Shown: positions 19,960 to 33,620, counted from the stretch's first letter. The stretch: 64,000 nt of DNA from Protopterus annectens (GCF_019279795.1 NC_056738.1:479137844-479201843), one strand, 5' to 3'. Numbers and translations are program-made. Notes: generated from the letters alone by a model not told the origin.

Positions 19960-21290
19960 TGTCATACCTCAGAACACCTTAGTACAAGGGGTCCGAACCA
20001 TGCCAAAGTTGGGGGACAAGGGTATGAAAATAGGGACACATTGGAACTAATTGGGTAGATAAACTGAGGATGTTGCTGCAGTAACACTGTATGTCCTAAC
20101 ATATATTGAATACAATATCAGATGTCTGAGAAATCAATTGCCTGTCATTATGTAGTGAGTCCATTCCACACATCACCCCACTGAATTGTCAGAAATACAC
20201 ACCTGTTATGGGGACCAGACCAAATATATGAGCCAGACAGCTTTACATCCTATGAACACCTGTACAGTTGAGAGCTATGAGTGCAGCTATGTAACATTAA
20301 GGAAACTACACTAAGCTGACAAGCATGTCACCAAGCACCATCCAAAATACAGTCAGGACAACATCACACTACCCCAAAGCAGTGTTGGGGAATTATACAT
20401 GCATTAGCTAATGCATCATGCACTACAGGGATGTAACTGCATTAAAAAAGATACCAGTGTGAAAGTGCATACACACACCCAATAGCACCACAGTCACAGC
20501 AACATACCAGTAATCCTACCAAACACTACAGTATAATGACTGTGTGGACAGATATATCTTGAATGATAGTCACAGAATACCCCTACATATACTGCCCCAG
20601 GCCACAGTGTAGCTGGACTTGTGTGGTGGTATGGGACATGTCTCAGAATGCCCATACAAACATGTACTGCTGATAGACCACTGGTAACCAGACCAGCATG
20701 CACAGATGGATACAAAAGGTCACATGCCAATCACATCTGCCCCACCCTACACAGGTCAACTAATAAGTAAACAGTACACTGCAAAAATTATTGATAGGCC
20801 ATACACAATGGCCAGACATACACTGACCTCCTGACTGTATGGAGTTCCACAGGTTGCCCAGCCTTTGCCCTCATATTTATGGCCCCTACCCTAGAACATT
20901 TGTGGGATTCTACAACATCACTGGGACGATGTCAGGAATGACAACATTAAATAATGATAGGCCATACCTATCCACCTCATAGTGCATGACATATGGACAA
21001 AGCTTGACACAATAGGGGTACAGTGGCCCAGAAACAGTGGCATATGTACAATAGTGCTGTTATAAACTGCAAAATCATTTCCAATGAGGGGTATGGCAGT
21101 GTGGTAACACATCAAGTGTGTCATAGTCGAGGTACAGCTGTACACAATTACCAGCTCTGTATAACAGTTATTGCATGTGCCACAGAGTTCATAGGGCTGA
21201 GGGCTGTATACAGGTAAGTGTATGGTAGTAGGCATTGACAACTCTTGTAAAGTGGACAATGGGAAGTGTATTAGGTGTAACACACCTCAG
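19960..21290. repeat. ~1 kb satellite-like array, second block
   Basis: Same family as 15,230-18,180: the 'CATACCTCAGAACACCTTAG' landmark at about 19,967 and its counterpart near 20,965, about 1 kb apart, with the same interior (CACTACAGGGATG near 20,430; CACAGTCACAGCAACATACC near 20,492). It ends shortly before a long (CA)n tract. Confidence 0.65.
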
Positions 21291-21355
21291 ATTGTTGTAA
21301 TCCACACCTCGCGAGGATATTGTGTTGACCAAACACACAGAGAATTCCATTCACA

Positions 21356-21473
<118 letters not shown>

Positions 21474-21968
21474 ATCACAATTGCCAGTGTTGGTTTTGGA
21501 GCCTCTACCCATCTAGTTAGTGGTATTACAGTGTTAGACAGTTATCACAGGTAGCACAGAACTTATAGTTTGGAGAGTGTTCCACAGTATGTGTAAAGTG
21601 AATTACATCACATGCCCTTATAAGGTATGACAGTGAAGGGTGTACTGTGTGTGAATGGATTCATAATACTGTCATGCATGAGTCTACACACTCCCAAACA
21701 CTGCTATACACACCAATACACACACACAAATATGCCAATACTGTGATTAGCAGCCCTGCCTCTCTAGCTATTCATTCCATACTGTTATCTAGCTGTTGCA
21801 CACAGCACAGGGCTTATACATCTGCAGAGTGTCTACAGACACCTCTATGGTTGATGTAAAAAGCAGCCCTAGTAGAGTGGAACACAGGAAGTGTGCTGGG
21901 AGTACCACAGCCTAAAATTGTAAACCATGGCTACATGATGGATATAGTCCCACTCAGGATACTGGTCT

Positions 21969-21969
21969 T

Positions 21970-22052
<83 letters not shown>
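21969..22052. repeat. (CA)n microsatellite within the array
   Basis: About 80 bp of CA repeat between two array units. Confidence 0.95.
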
Positions 22053-22057
<5 letters not shown>

Positions 22058-23074
22058 ATTTGCCATGACTGAGATTAGAACCCCTACCTATCTAGTTAGT
22101 GCTACCAGACTGTTATGCATTTATTGCATGCACCATGGAGCTTGTAAGGTGAAGTGTGTTCCACGATTCCTCTAAGGTGAACATCACCAGGCCTTGTAAA
22201 GTATTGCCATGGGAGATGTACTAAGGGAGAATGGACTCAAAATACTCTAACCTACAGAAATATACAAAATGACAAACACAGATACAGTCATACACACATT
22301 TGCCAGAACTGAGGTTAGCAGCTCTGTCTATCTTTTCAGTCAGTCTATACTGTTACATAGTTCCTACACATAGCACGTCCCTTATTGGGCTGAATAGTGT
22401 CATCAGATACCTCTACGGTTGATGGAGGCAGTGGGCCTCATACGGTGGACCTTGGGGCATGTACTGGGAGTACTATGGTCTAAAAATGTAAAACCTATCC
22501 CCCTATTGGATATAGTACTCACTCAAACACAGGATTCTGTTGTCACACACACAGTCACACATTTGCCAGGACTGAGATTAGAACCCCTACCTATCTAGTT
22601 ATTGATACTACAGTGATATACATTCATCACATGTGCCATGGACCTTATATGGTGAAGACTCTTCCATGGCTCTTATAAGGTAAGCAACATCACCAGCCCT
22701 TGTAAAGTATGGCAATGTGCAGTGTACTGGGAGAGTGCAGCCTCAAAATGCTGTCTCCTACTAATATACACACATACAAACACATGCACACACATACACA
22801 CATACATTTGCCAGGACTCAAATTGGATCCCCACCTATGTAGTTATTGGCATGATAGTGTTATGCAGTAACTGCAAGCACCTGGGAGCCTATAGGATGAA
22901 AAGTGTCACAAGGTACCTTTACAGTGTATAACATCACCCACCCTTGTAAAGTATGACAATGGTGGATGTAGTGGGTGAGAAGGGCATCAACGTACTTTCA
23001 CCTACAACTTTACATGCTCACAAACACTTTTATACACAGTCATGAACACACACACATTTGCCAGTACTGAGATT

Positions 23075-24250
23075 CATAGGTTAATGTGTTCATAGGTGTG
23101 TACCAGGCTAATGGCCATGGAGCCATTACATGCCTAGCCCATGGGAGTACCCTGGCATCATGCCACCTGACATTTGTCCACAGTGCATCTATCGACTATT
23201 GCCACTTGAATGATCCCCATGGTGGCAGTTAAATTCCCCATCCACTCACCCAGATTTCTCTTGAAGAGGGCCAGTGAGGTGCTCTGATTGACATGTATGT
23301 GACATATAGTCCATAACATGGCCAGTCTCTAGGTTATGTTCCGTTGATTGTGGTAATGACGTTGTGGTCTCCGTGGCATGTGGTGCAGATGGATTGGGAT
23401 TTCATTAGATGTGGCATTCCTAACAGGGCTGGGTAGATATGGCTTTGTCAGTCAAGCAGAAATCACATGTAAGTAGCCAAGATCTGACTTAGAATACTTC
23501 GACTTATTGGACTCTGTCCATATAGTACATTTGTTTAAGGCCTAGGGTTGTATTTGTGAGGTACATTTACAGCCTCCCCAGTTGTTGCAGGTGTCTTGTG
23601 AGGTACATGGCAAATAGGCCATTGTACTTGATGTCTGGCCTAATGAGGAGAGAGTAGAGGGAGACATTAACCTCTTCCTTCCTGGATGCAACACCCTTAG
23701 TTATGAGATGTGCCACATAGACAGACTTTCTGTCCACAGTGGCAATGTGGTGGTCATAAGAGAGGTCGCTGTCAACCTGTATTCCCAGACCTCTTATAAT
23801 GACTTCTGTGTCAAGTGAACTACCAGCGATGTGGTAATTCATAGAAACTACGTTGGTCCCAGAGGGGATGGTGAAACATTTCTTGCCAATTTGCTTAAGG
23901 CCAGTGTTTGAGCAACAATCATAGGTTTCAGTGGGGACTGTATGAAGGATGTCAACATAATTTGAAGATGTAAACATAGCACCCACCTTGCTGTTGTCTG
24001 CAAACATTGTCAGCCAGAGTCCCTTTATGGTGGGCTGGATGTCAGAGGCATACATACCGTACATGGGGGGAACCAGGACCAGACCCTGTGGTACTCCACG
24101 CATGACTGGTCAGCAGTCTGACATGAAATCCACTGCCTTCACACTGTGGGATCTATCCATGAGCCACTTTGCAACCCATGTAGTGACATAAGTGTTGATG
24201 TCTAGCTGAGTGTCTTTGTCTATGATTCCTGAGTGGGGAATGCTATTAAA
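23075..24250 (-). mobile_element. 5'-truncated CR1 LINE (CR1-b) inside the tRNA-like array
   Basis: The CR1 3' terminus (TTCATAGG, GGCTAATGGCC, GCCTAGCC) starts at 23,075 and coding sequence runs to 24,250. A satellite unit is cut in the middle of TGAGATT|AGAACCCC, and AGATT appears on both sides (23,070-23,074 and 24,251-24,255), giving a 5-bp duplication. The insertion is therefore younger than the array. Confidence 0.8.
23567..24245 (-). pseudogene. CR1-b reverse transcriptase C-terminal half
   Basis: From the 5' side: IPHSGIID, a stop, then MRGVPQGLVLVPPMYGMY (motif B), LWLTMFADNSKVG (motif C, FADN instead of FADD, so the second Asp is lost), MNYHIAGSSLDTE, and KSVYVAHLITKGVASRKEE. It is more diverged than copies c and d. 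Sequence downstream of 23,567 to about 23,230 still resembles the CR1 C-terminus but is out of frame. Confidence 0.8.
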
Positions 24251-24462
24251 AGATTAGAATCCCCACCTATCTTGTTTTTGATACCATACTTTTACATAGT
24301 TATTTACATAGCACACAGCTTATAGGGCTGCAGAGTGTCTACAGCTATCTCTACAGTGGTTGACAACAATGGGCCCTGTAAAATGGACATTGGGACATGT
24401 ACTGGGTGGACCACACTAAAAGATTGCAAATCCCACCCCCAATAGATATGGTTCACAACATC

Positions 24463-24604
<142 letters not shown>

Positions 24605-25798
24605 CAGGACTGGGATTCAACCCCCTACCTATCTAGTTATTGCTACTACAGTGTTATACATTTAATGCACGTGCCATGGAGCTTATAGGGTGAAGGCTAT
24701 CCCAAGTTACTTCTAAGGTGAGGGACATCAGCAGTCCTTGTAAAGTATGGCAATCGGAGATGAACTGGTTGTGGATGGCCACAAAATACTGCAACCTACA
24801 AATATACACACATATATTCACACACACACATTTGCTACAACTGAGATTAGAACCCCTACCTAACTAGTTTGTTGCACTATAGTAGTATGCAGATATTGCA
24901 AGTGCCATGGCTGATGGCTGCCCAAAGGTATCTGTAGAGGTGACTGACATCAGTAGGACTGCTAAAGTAGGGTGATGGGAAGTGTACAGGGTGGTACACA
25001 ACTCAAAATGGTACAACCCACACAGGATGTGATTTTTACACACAAACACACTTGCCAGTATTGAGATTAGAACCCCTGCCTAACTAGTAATTTGTACTAT
25101 AGTGTCACATAGTTATTGCACATGCTACTGAGTTTACTGGGCTTACAACTGGCCAAAGGTATTGACAAGGAGAACGCCATCAGCAGGACTGATAAAGTAG
25201 GGCACTGGGTGAGAAACTTATCAAAATACTTCTTCTTACAAACATATAAACACACACTTATACACCCACACACACATTTGCCAGATCTGAGATTAGAACT
25301 AATGCCCAGCTAGTAATTTGTACTAGAGTATTACAAAGTTATCACACATGCTATGGAGCTTACTGGGCTAATTACTGGCCAAAGGTGCTGATAAGGGGAA
25401 TGACATCAGCAGGACTGATAAAGTAGGGCACTGGGAAGTGTTGTGGGTGAGAATGGCCTAAAACTGTTTCACCTACAAACAAACACACACTCCCTCACTC
25501 TCACACACATAATTGTCACACGCACTTGCCAGTATTCAGATTAGAACCCATATCTAGTGATTTCTACTATAGTGTTATGCAGTTATCACACACACACTCT
25601 GCAGAGCTTATAGGGGTTATAGATGTCCAATGGTACTTCCAAGGTGAATGACAGCAGCAGAGCTTGTGAATTAGGGCAATGTGAAGTGTACTGAGTGGGA
25701 ACAGTCTCCTAATACTTAGATCTATGGACACATTTGGGTTGTACAGCTAGGCTTATAAGGGCCATAGTGGTTGTTAGCTTAGTGTACACCTTTGAACA

Positions 25799-25801
<3 letters not shown>

Positions 25802-25849
<48 letters not shown>
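25802..25849. repeat. (CA)n microsatellite at the right end of the array
   Basis: About 48 bp of CA repeat; array-type sequence is not seen beyond it. Confidence 0.95.
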
Positions 25850-25851
<2 letters not shown>

Positions 25852-25859
25852 CAGGTGAT

Positions 25860-28340
25860 GTGATATTATAAACTCAACCTCAGTACTGTTACACAATGAG
25901 GCTCACCTTTTATGCTGGTACGTGCAACTGTTTACAACTGGTATGCTACTATCCACAGCAGGACATAACTGTATGCCATTCAGGGTATCTGTGTGTGTGA
26001 CTCACTCTGTCTGTGTACCCCTGTGTGTCTCTTTCTCTCTATCACTGTCTGTCTCTCACTTCCCCACCTCTATGTGTGTGTATGCTTGACATATGTTATT
26101 TGTTGACCATATACATGTCTGTGTATCTCACACAACAGATGCAGATATATCTCATATGGGCCAACTATAGTTAGCTAAGGGTAATCCTGTCTGATGTGTG
26201 TGTGTGTGGGGGGGACAGTTGAGGTATACATAGCTGCCTATATGCACAGACATATATACACAATACAGTTATATATTTCAATGTGGGTTCCAACATGTCC
26301 TGTAATTCTGTAAGTCTAGGACCATGCCCAGTGTGACCTTCTATAGTTAGAGTGGGACTCCATTCCAGAGATAGGTGTACTCCAGCCCAGGGTTTTAATG
26401 TGCTACAGCCATACCTCTCAGGAGTACACAGGACTTTCCTCAGGGTACTGGGTTTGGTTATTAATCATTTTCTGACATATCTGTAGTCTGACACTGCAAT
26501 GTATTGTGTCATCACCTAGTGCCAGACATCCTCAGATCATCACAGTGCTTTACCAGAGGAATACTAGTTGTGTGATGCATAGACCAATATTATGAGGGCA
26601 GCTATGTACATTCTTGCCCAACAAGGCCATTTGTGAGGTGTGGCTGCAGCCAGTTGAGTAATGACATGCTGTGTAAACAGTCCAGCAACCTGGTGATATA
26701 CTGGCTGAGGATTTCCTGCTTGTGTGGTATCTTTCTAACTTGAGACGTCATATCCTTGTGTTGGCATATCTCTCACCTGTACATTTTTTGGTAGGTTGTC
26801 CAGGTGTTTGGCTAGAGGTTTCATCCTGTCTACATAAACTTGTGTTTTTATGGCAAGTTAGTTACATATAACTGAAGAGTGATGTTACAAAATAATGACA
26901 AACATTACTGTTTCAAACTATTAACCTTCAGACAAATCCTGCTACTTCAAACCCCTCACCCTACCAACTTTCTCAGTATGTAAGGACGATATTTACAGCA
27001 CATGCTTATCATTGTGCCTTTGTTCCACTTTTATTTCTGCCGTTGTCCAGACATCTTGCTGTCAGCGGTTGGGAGTTATGGGTGTGGGCACAGAGTGCAT
27101 TCTACTGTGCAGGCATGTCCAATATATGTAAAAGCCAACATAAAAAAAAAGGATTACTGAGAATAACCACTCGCAACAGTACCAAAAAGCACTTATATTC
27201 ACAAAAGCCTTGGCACCTCAGCTACACATCCATCAAGATGTTCCTTATACATGTAGTATATTCCACATAGCACTATGACTACCAGTTATGGCAGTGGCAG
27301 AGCAGTGGGTATCACTGACATGCATAACAGTTGGCACTGCAGTTATCTGCACATGGCCCTGTCAATGACAGCGATGTACCTAACGCACTATGAGACGACT
27401 GCCAGGAGAACATGCTGGCCAGATCCTAACAGTATTAACCACACATGCACATAGCTCATTGACCCCTGCATATTGTGGACAGGCAACATGTTTTCATGTG
27501 TATTGGTACAGCCTGCCAATGTGTGCTATGCTGCTATTTCCCTGCAAGCATATATGCTACTGCATTTGTGTGGGTATACGGAGGGACACACCTGTCAACT
27601 GTAAACATTAGTACAAACTGTGCTGATATTTGCTTTACATTTTGGTTCCATTTACCATAATATTGTGCCCTGTCTTAGGGACTAGAGGCATATCAGTAAA
27701 GAGCACAGGTCAGATTGTAATGGCATACATTTTAGTTTCAGACTTCTTATCCTTCATAGCCTTACTGCAACTATGGGTCCTGCTGTGCTATCACTGTTTG
27801 AATCTGTAGGGGGTAATTCAACATTGCCACCATTTGTGTGCCTTTACCAGACATTTCTCTGTGGTTTTCTACAGCTGACTTGCTGTGTGGGTGTGAGGGG
27901 TGGGTATGGGACCCCCACACTGACATCCATGGCTGTGACCTATGACCCCCCAGTTAGTTGTCCCCACACATATACTGCAGTGGGATTTGCCACCTTGGGT
28001 ACTACTGCGTAGTGTGTGGAGGCCAGTTTTGGCCAGACATTTCCTGGTGTCCCACATAGCTGTCAGTTGTGTGCTGCTATCCCAGTAGGCCACCCCATTC
28101 CCTTGCATGCATGCAGCATTACCATAAATATGCTAGCAAAACATATTAATCAATTAATTTATTGTTGAGAAGACTGGCTTACCTTGTGCTTGCAGAAGTT
28201 GTGAGGACGGTGCTTGAGGGCCACCCATGTTGGATGCACACAGTACACTGCCTGTACATGGTAAGGTACAAGTAATGTGATGTGTGTGTCATCCATTTTA
28301 CTGTGTGCACAAGTCAGAGAGAGGTGTCAGTCCCTTGGGT
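25860..28340. other. No recognised gene; low-complexity patches
   Basis: Contains GT/CT-rich stretches (25,985-26,090), a G run near 26,208, and a TTAGCTAAGGGTAATC word at about 26,171, which is the reverse of one in the palindrome at 14,600-14,630. A possible short exon ends at a splice donor on the minus strand near 28,182 (ACAAG|GTAAGC). Short frames are not convincing. Confidence 0.35.
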
Positions 28341-28342
28341 CC

Positions 28343-29424
28343 CTACAGTGTCAGTGTGTGTGCTCTGCATTGCTTCTTTGCCAAGGCCTGAGCATACTGG
28401 GCACACCTCCATCTGCCTACAGAAGCAGGCTCAGGGGCCTGCTCCTCTGAGTCTCTCTGTACCTGTAGGGACCTTGGCAATGGTGGCGGGCTGTGTGGCC
28501 CTTCCCCATGCTGTTTCTGCTGCAGCTGTTTCTGCAGGATCATATTGTGTAGCATGGCACATAATATGAACATGTGTGCACATGTGGCTGGAGAGTACTG
28601 CAAGGCTCCACCAGATATGTCAAGGCAGCAGAACTGTGACTTGAGCATCCCAAACACCCACTCTATAATGATCCTGGTTTGTGTGTGTGCCTCATTATGG
28701 CGTTCTTGTGTGGGCGTGCATGCATTTCTAATAGATGTCATCATCCATGGCTCCAGTGCATAGCCAGCATCCCCCACCAGATGGCTATATGGGATGCCCC
28801 CACTGGCAAATGCTTGGTACAGCTGTGATGAATGCCAGATGTGGGAGTAGTGATAGCTTCCAGGGCTGCCAGCACACACATTCATGATAATGCCCTGGGC
28901 ATTGCACACAACCTGGCAGTTGATAGAAGGGAATCCCTTGCAGTTTATGTAGACCTTAACCAGTTCACCGGGTGGTGCTTTGATGTGGATGCACATGTAG
29001 TCTATGGCACCCAGTACCTCTGGGTATTCTGCTACATGGTGGAAGACACACATATTGCTGGTCCTTTCCTCACAGGTGTTGGGGAAGTAAATGTGCTCAC
29101 TGGCATGTGATAGCATGGCATCCAGGAACTGGTGGAGTATCCTGGCTGCAGATACTTATGAGACCTCCATGATGTCCCCAGTAGTTCTTTGGAAAGTACC
29201 TGTAGCTAGAATTCTTAGGCTACACATACCTTGGTATCCACTGGGATGGATTCCCCTCTGTTGGCTCTAGGTCTGAGTTGAGGCCAGTGCAGTTTGGTGA
29301 TTTGCTGAAGTATGTCTCTGTCCATCCTGTAGCACTTTACTATCTCCAGATCATGTAGCCCCTGGTAAGTTACCCTGGGTCTGAACACTTCTCCTCCTCC
29401 TCGGTCTGTGGTGGTTGTGAGCAT
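28343..29424 (-). pseudogene. PIF/Harbinger (HARBI1-like) transposase
   Basis: DDE transposase of the DDE_4 type. The N-terminal part (29,424-29,220) has DLEIVKCYRMDRDIL and ESIPVDTKVCVA. A frameshift near 29,215 and a stop near 29,158 interrupt the helix-turn-helix region (RILATGTFQRTTGDIMEVS, stop, ARILHQFLDAM). The catalytic part (29,116-28,343, 257 residues) is open: GAIDYMCIHIKAP with the first Asp, GDAGYALEPW with the second Asp, IIIEWVFGMLKSQF with the Glu (the usual Arg after IE is Trp). A Gln-rich tail follows. It would cut and join DNA at 3-bp targets with a MYB-like partner. Terminal repeats were not identified. Confidence 0.87.
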
Positions 29425-29429
29425 TATCC

Positions 29430-30300
29430 TCCTCTCTGCCCTCAGCCTCTAGCACAAACTGATGGATCAAAGCAATGGCAGCCCCTAACATTTTCCGGTT
29501 AAAATTCCACCACATGTGTACACCAATGGTTTGTGGGAAAAGTCAGACTGTAAGTTGTTTCCATAGTTTATACTGTTGTGTTGAAGATGCTGCCTGTATG
29601 ATTGGCTGGCTATGATGCATTCCACCTGCTAGCTCTGTAAATTGTTCTTGGTTGCTTTTATTCTGCTATTTTCCTTTTTTCCCTTCCTAGTTCCTCTCCT
29701 TTTAAGCACCAAGGCATGCTGCACAAACCTGGTGCCCAAATGTAAACAGTCCTGCTACTTCTGGTGCGCACCATGCAAACCCATTTAGCTAATGTAAACA
29801 TGAAGAAATAGCCCTCCCTGGACGTGAACACGCTCTTCATTTCATGGAATAAGTCAATACAGCCTCAGACATACCTCCTTGCTTAGTTGTGTTTAGCTAA
29901 GCTTATTTCTGCAACATAGGGCTCCAATGTGCTTACAACATGCCTGACACACACCCTTTTCATGTCTGTTGCTCCTCCTAGTTGCATGATCGTGGTATAG
30001 CACCTACACGGTTAGGTACAGTTTGAGAAAATTTTTGTGATTCAGTAAATTTTCCCTCATTGCATACAACACTGCCTTAGTCCATAGTTACTGCACTAAC
30101 ACAGAACCTTTCCCCTTAACAATCACTGTTCTCTGGTATTGTTTTGATTCTGCATGTCATAAACTATAATAGCAAAATGCAGATTTCCCTTAAAATTGAG
30201 TTTTCACATTTTTTTTGTCTTCGGCACTATCCTGTTTGTGCGCTGCTGCCCTATGCTTAAACAGCCGATATCGGCCAAAAAATTAACTTTGATTTTTATA
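29430..30300. other. No recognised feature
   Basis: AT-rich sequence upstream of the transposase. TTAGCTAAGCTT occurs near 29,896. No coding or repeat family recognised. Confidence 0.35.
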
Positions 30301-30318
30301 AAAATTAAGTACTTTTCC

Positions 30319-30651
30319 ATGCCAATGGCCATATATTTGGCCATTGGCATGCCTATAGACTATAATACATGCTTTATTGGGAGCTGTCATGCCTCCATTT
30401 TCTTATTTGTAGAAATCTATTTGGTTAGTAACATTTCTGCAACTAACACTGTTCTTGCATGGATACCTGCCTGCTTGCTGAATCATTAATTCACCTCATT
30501 TGCATGGTTTTCACCAGCAAATGAGGCAATCAGCATTCTGCACTGGTTTTCAAGCAAGAACACTGTATTCTGGCTTTTGCATGTCAAAACTCTACTTTAC
30601 TAGATTGTTTGGCGGCCATATTCCATGCAGGAGCAGCTACACTGCTCCTGC
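30319..30651. repeat. Cluster of strong hairpins
   Basis: Three inverted repeats in 330 bp. First, a perfect 13-bp stem ATGCCAATGGCCA / TGGCCATTGGCAT (30,319-30,331 and 30,338-30,350, 6-nt loop). Second, a nested imperfect palindrome with outer arms TGTTCTTGC / GCAAGAACA (30,450-30,458 and 30,554-30,562) and inner arms CCTCATTTGC / GCAAATGAGG (30,494-30,503 and 30,517-30,526). Third, a perfect 10-bp stem GCAGGAGCAG / CTGCTCCTGC (30,627-30,636 and 30,642-30,651). May be a foldback element. Confidence 0.7.
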
Positions 30652-31089
30652 ACAGAAACAAAAGGTTATTGAATCCCGGGGATTGTCTATTTTAAAATAT
30701 GTAAAACATAAATCTGGAATCATTAGAATTCTGAATGAACTTTTATAAAATCTTTCCTCTAAAGCCATTTTCCTAAATCCCAGGTCCTTATTGAGAAATT
30801 TCAAATATCTCCACTTTCCCCAATTATATTCCTTATTCTAGATCTATGATTCCTTTAAACTCCATATCCTGTAAAATATCTGACCAGATCCACTGTGGTT
30901 TTAACTGGAATTTCCTACCCTGCTGTGCTGTTTCGATATATTGCATTACAGCCAAATGCAAAGTACTCTTACTACTCACCAGTCTAACATTTCTTGTCTG
31001 TTGTCAGCATGACCTCACCACCTGTCTTAGCTGGTCTTCAGACCAGACACAAAAACTATTACAAGTACAGCAATGAAGAATGAAACATC

Positions 31090-31500
31090 AATATCTCAAA
31101 AACTGTTTATTCTTAAAAGTCAATGTAATTAGCACAGGATCTGAAATAATTACAGGAAGACACAGATCTCCTTTATCAAATATACATGTTCCTGTATCAA
31201 CGGAATTCAAAGCAAATCAGCGAGAATGCCATTCAAATAGCTGACCATGCATTCTAGCCACACAAGTAATATCTTGAAAATCAACTAGCACAGAATATTT
31301 GAAGAAGTACAATTTCAACCTGGGAACTCTTCACACTATAGGACCTTGATGAATATCAATCAGCTCTATAATAAAGTTCAGGTCCCCAGCTAATATCATG
31401 ATCCCTACCTGAAAACTCAACAGTTCTGTCAAAAGTAAACACAACAGAACAATCTGGGAAGCTATACACAAGGGATCTGTACACAGTTGCATCTGTAAGG
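31090..31500 (-). pseudogene. L1-like LINE endonuclease relic
   Basis: Heavily decayed. On the minus strand, pieces resemble the APE endonuclease of L1-type ORF2: MILAGDLNFII (GDxN motif, near 31,400), FQDI ... ARMHGQLFEWHSR (position of the strand before the catalytic core), VDTGTCIF and PVIISDPVLITLTF (SDH-like end, near 31,130). Stops and shifts occur throughout. Possible ORF1 or upstream ORF2 debris on the same strand up to 33,400 could not be confirmed. Confidence 0.5.
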
Positions 31501-31519
31501 AATATGTTACACCACCTTC

Positions 31520-33440
31520 CTCTTTTCTACTGAATATCTCTTCAGATCAACAGTATGGTTAGTAATCCAAAGAAGTCAACCATTACTGAGTAATATGGTT
31601 GTTGCTCTGTAATTCCTCTCTTCATATAAAGAGACAAAGGCCCCAGTTCCAAAATCTTGCTGTCAGTGTAAATGACCACTTACAATGAGAGTAGGCTGAT
31701 ACCAGGTGTTTTGGAATTGGGTCACTGTACTAAGCCTGATTATCAATAGGCCTTATACAGAAGTAAGCCACTTACACTGAGAACAGATCTTTTGGAATCA
31801 GGACAGACTTAGACTGAAAGCGACTCTTTTCAAATCTGGCCCATAATATTTCATATAACCCATTTTTGCCAACGCAGTATGGTTCTACTCAACCAAATAC
31901 ATTTCTTGTGCACACTCAAGCTGAGGATTATGCTTCTTTATAGAAGCAAGTATCCCTGCTCTTTTAATAGCATTATTAAGACTGATTTCATGACAATTCC
32001 TTTATAAATATCCAAATAGGCAACTACACTATTAGAAATGGAGGGTATTTCCCCATAGATGTCTTTATTAATCATGTATAAATGATCATTCTTAAAAAGT
32101 AACATTTGCTGAAATAAAACAATGGTTTAAGTTTTCCCAAACTCCTGCAAATAAAGTGCATAAAAGCATAAAACAGAACATGCATATGTAGAAATGTATG
32201 CAGACCCATTTAATATAAACTTATTTAGAGCAAATGTCTTTATCATACTTAATTAATCACCTTGTGGACTCCAGAAGTATGGCTGTGTCATACAATTGGA
32301 CCTTAGCTATGCACATACATAGTTATTATTTGAAACATTTTCTTTATGTTCCCCAAATGAAATGAGTTATTATAAAACAGATGCACTAAGAATTTTGCTA
32401 CATAATATCTTGCTTAAAATCTTTAGTTAGTCCTTAAACATTTCATCTTGAAAAAGTATTTCAACACTTAGCTAGTTTCTGAGTACAGTCATTAAAAGTA
32501 TTGTTTGCCCATTTCTCAAATGCTCCACATTTCAAGTAAGCAAACCGATAAGGCTTCTACTACACTCTGAAGTACGTGTCCATCTATAAATTTTAACTGA
32601 TAAAGCCACCTTTTCCTGAAACAGCACCCATACTTAAACAGTGGGAGCACATCAGCACCCTCTAACTTTCCACAATTAGGCCACCTGCATGTCTGGCTAC
32701 CTCTGAAGTGCTTGTCTCCTCACATCCATTTTGCTTTGCACATGAGGATTGGGACCTGTGCTGCACTGCAGCCATTGCCTCAGCTGATCAAGACAAGTTT
32801 GGTACAAGAAGGAAAAAAAGAACCTTGAAACATGCTGTTTACAAAGTTCTTAATCCGAATTTATTCAGTCTACAAATCCTTATAATTGGCCTAAGCCTTG
32901 TTATTTTTCTCCTTGTTTCAGTGGAGCAGTCTGGTTCTCAGAAGACCCTCTTATTATTGCACATTAGCTCATTACCAAGTTTTCACAAGTCGGCCAGCCT
33001 TGCAATATAATGTCTAAGTCTGTCCAGAGTTGCTACATTGGAGAGGGTATAATCTCTGTGAACCCTTTTAGTCCACTTAGCTGATAATTGCTGAATAGAA
33101 TCAAAGATGCCATCACCTTACTTCTCTTCAGCAATACTAACTATCCTGATATTTTTTTCACCTTAACCAGTCCAACAAACCAGTCACTTTACTTAACAGT
33201 TTGCTCAACTCTGACTTTAATATCAATAACTTGAGTACTTCTTTAGATTTTTACTGAATTGTAAGGAAGGTCTCCAAATGATCACTTAATACTATTTTAC
33301 ATCAGTGGTCCACTCCCCTGCTCATTCCATACAGCTTCAGTTTTATCATCAGTTGCAAATACCTTCTCCATAGTCTTTCCTTTAAAGATGGTAGTTCTTC
33401 GGTGTTATTGTACGTGCATACCACACTGGGTGTTTCTCAC
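31520..33440. other. No firm feature; possibly old LINE sequence
   Basis: AT-rich, single-copy within the window. A minus-strand stretch near 33,020-33,200 reads KNIRIVSIAEE and TLDRLRHYIARL, faintly like an L1 ORF1, but with stops. Not called. Confidence 0.3.
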
Positions 33441-33462
33441 GCAGATCTAGGCATGCTGTGGG

Positions 33463-33620
33463 TGTTTACCCTTTTCCTCAATGTAGTGTGATCTTGGAGT
33501 TGGTATATTTAATTTGCAAAGGGTGTGGGGGTGCAGGGGGGTGCAGCACCCCTGCAAAAATGTAAAATAAAAAAATACATTATGGTCCCAAACTGTTGGG
33601 TGGTGGGTGTGATCTAGGCA
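33463..33620. repeat. Partial copy of the 36 kb MITE family
   Basis: TACCCTTTTCCTCAATGTAG, then TGTGATCTTGGAGTTGGTAT, match the inner inverted-repeat arm of the element at 36,046-36,096, followed by the same kind of GGGTGCAGCACCCC interior. The right arm is missing. Confidence 0.55.

Noticed and set aside
30196..30748. Two short plus-strand frames as genes
   Set aside because: They span the hairpin cluster, have no domain and resemble chance frames.
32708..33010. 100-residue plus-strand frame with a hydrophobic segment
   Set aside because: The hydrophobic run is AT-driven, there is no homologous pattern, and the opposite strand may be old LINE sequence.
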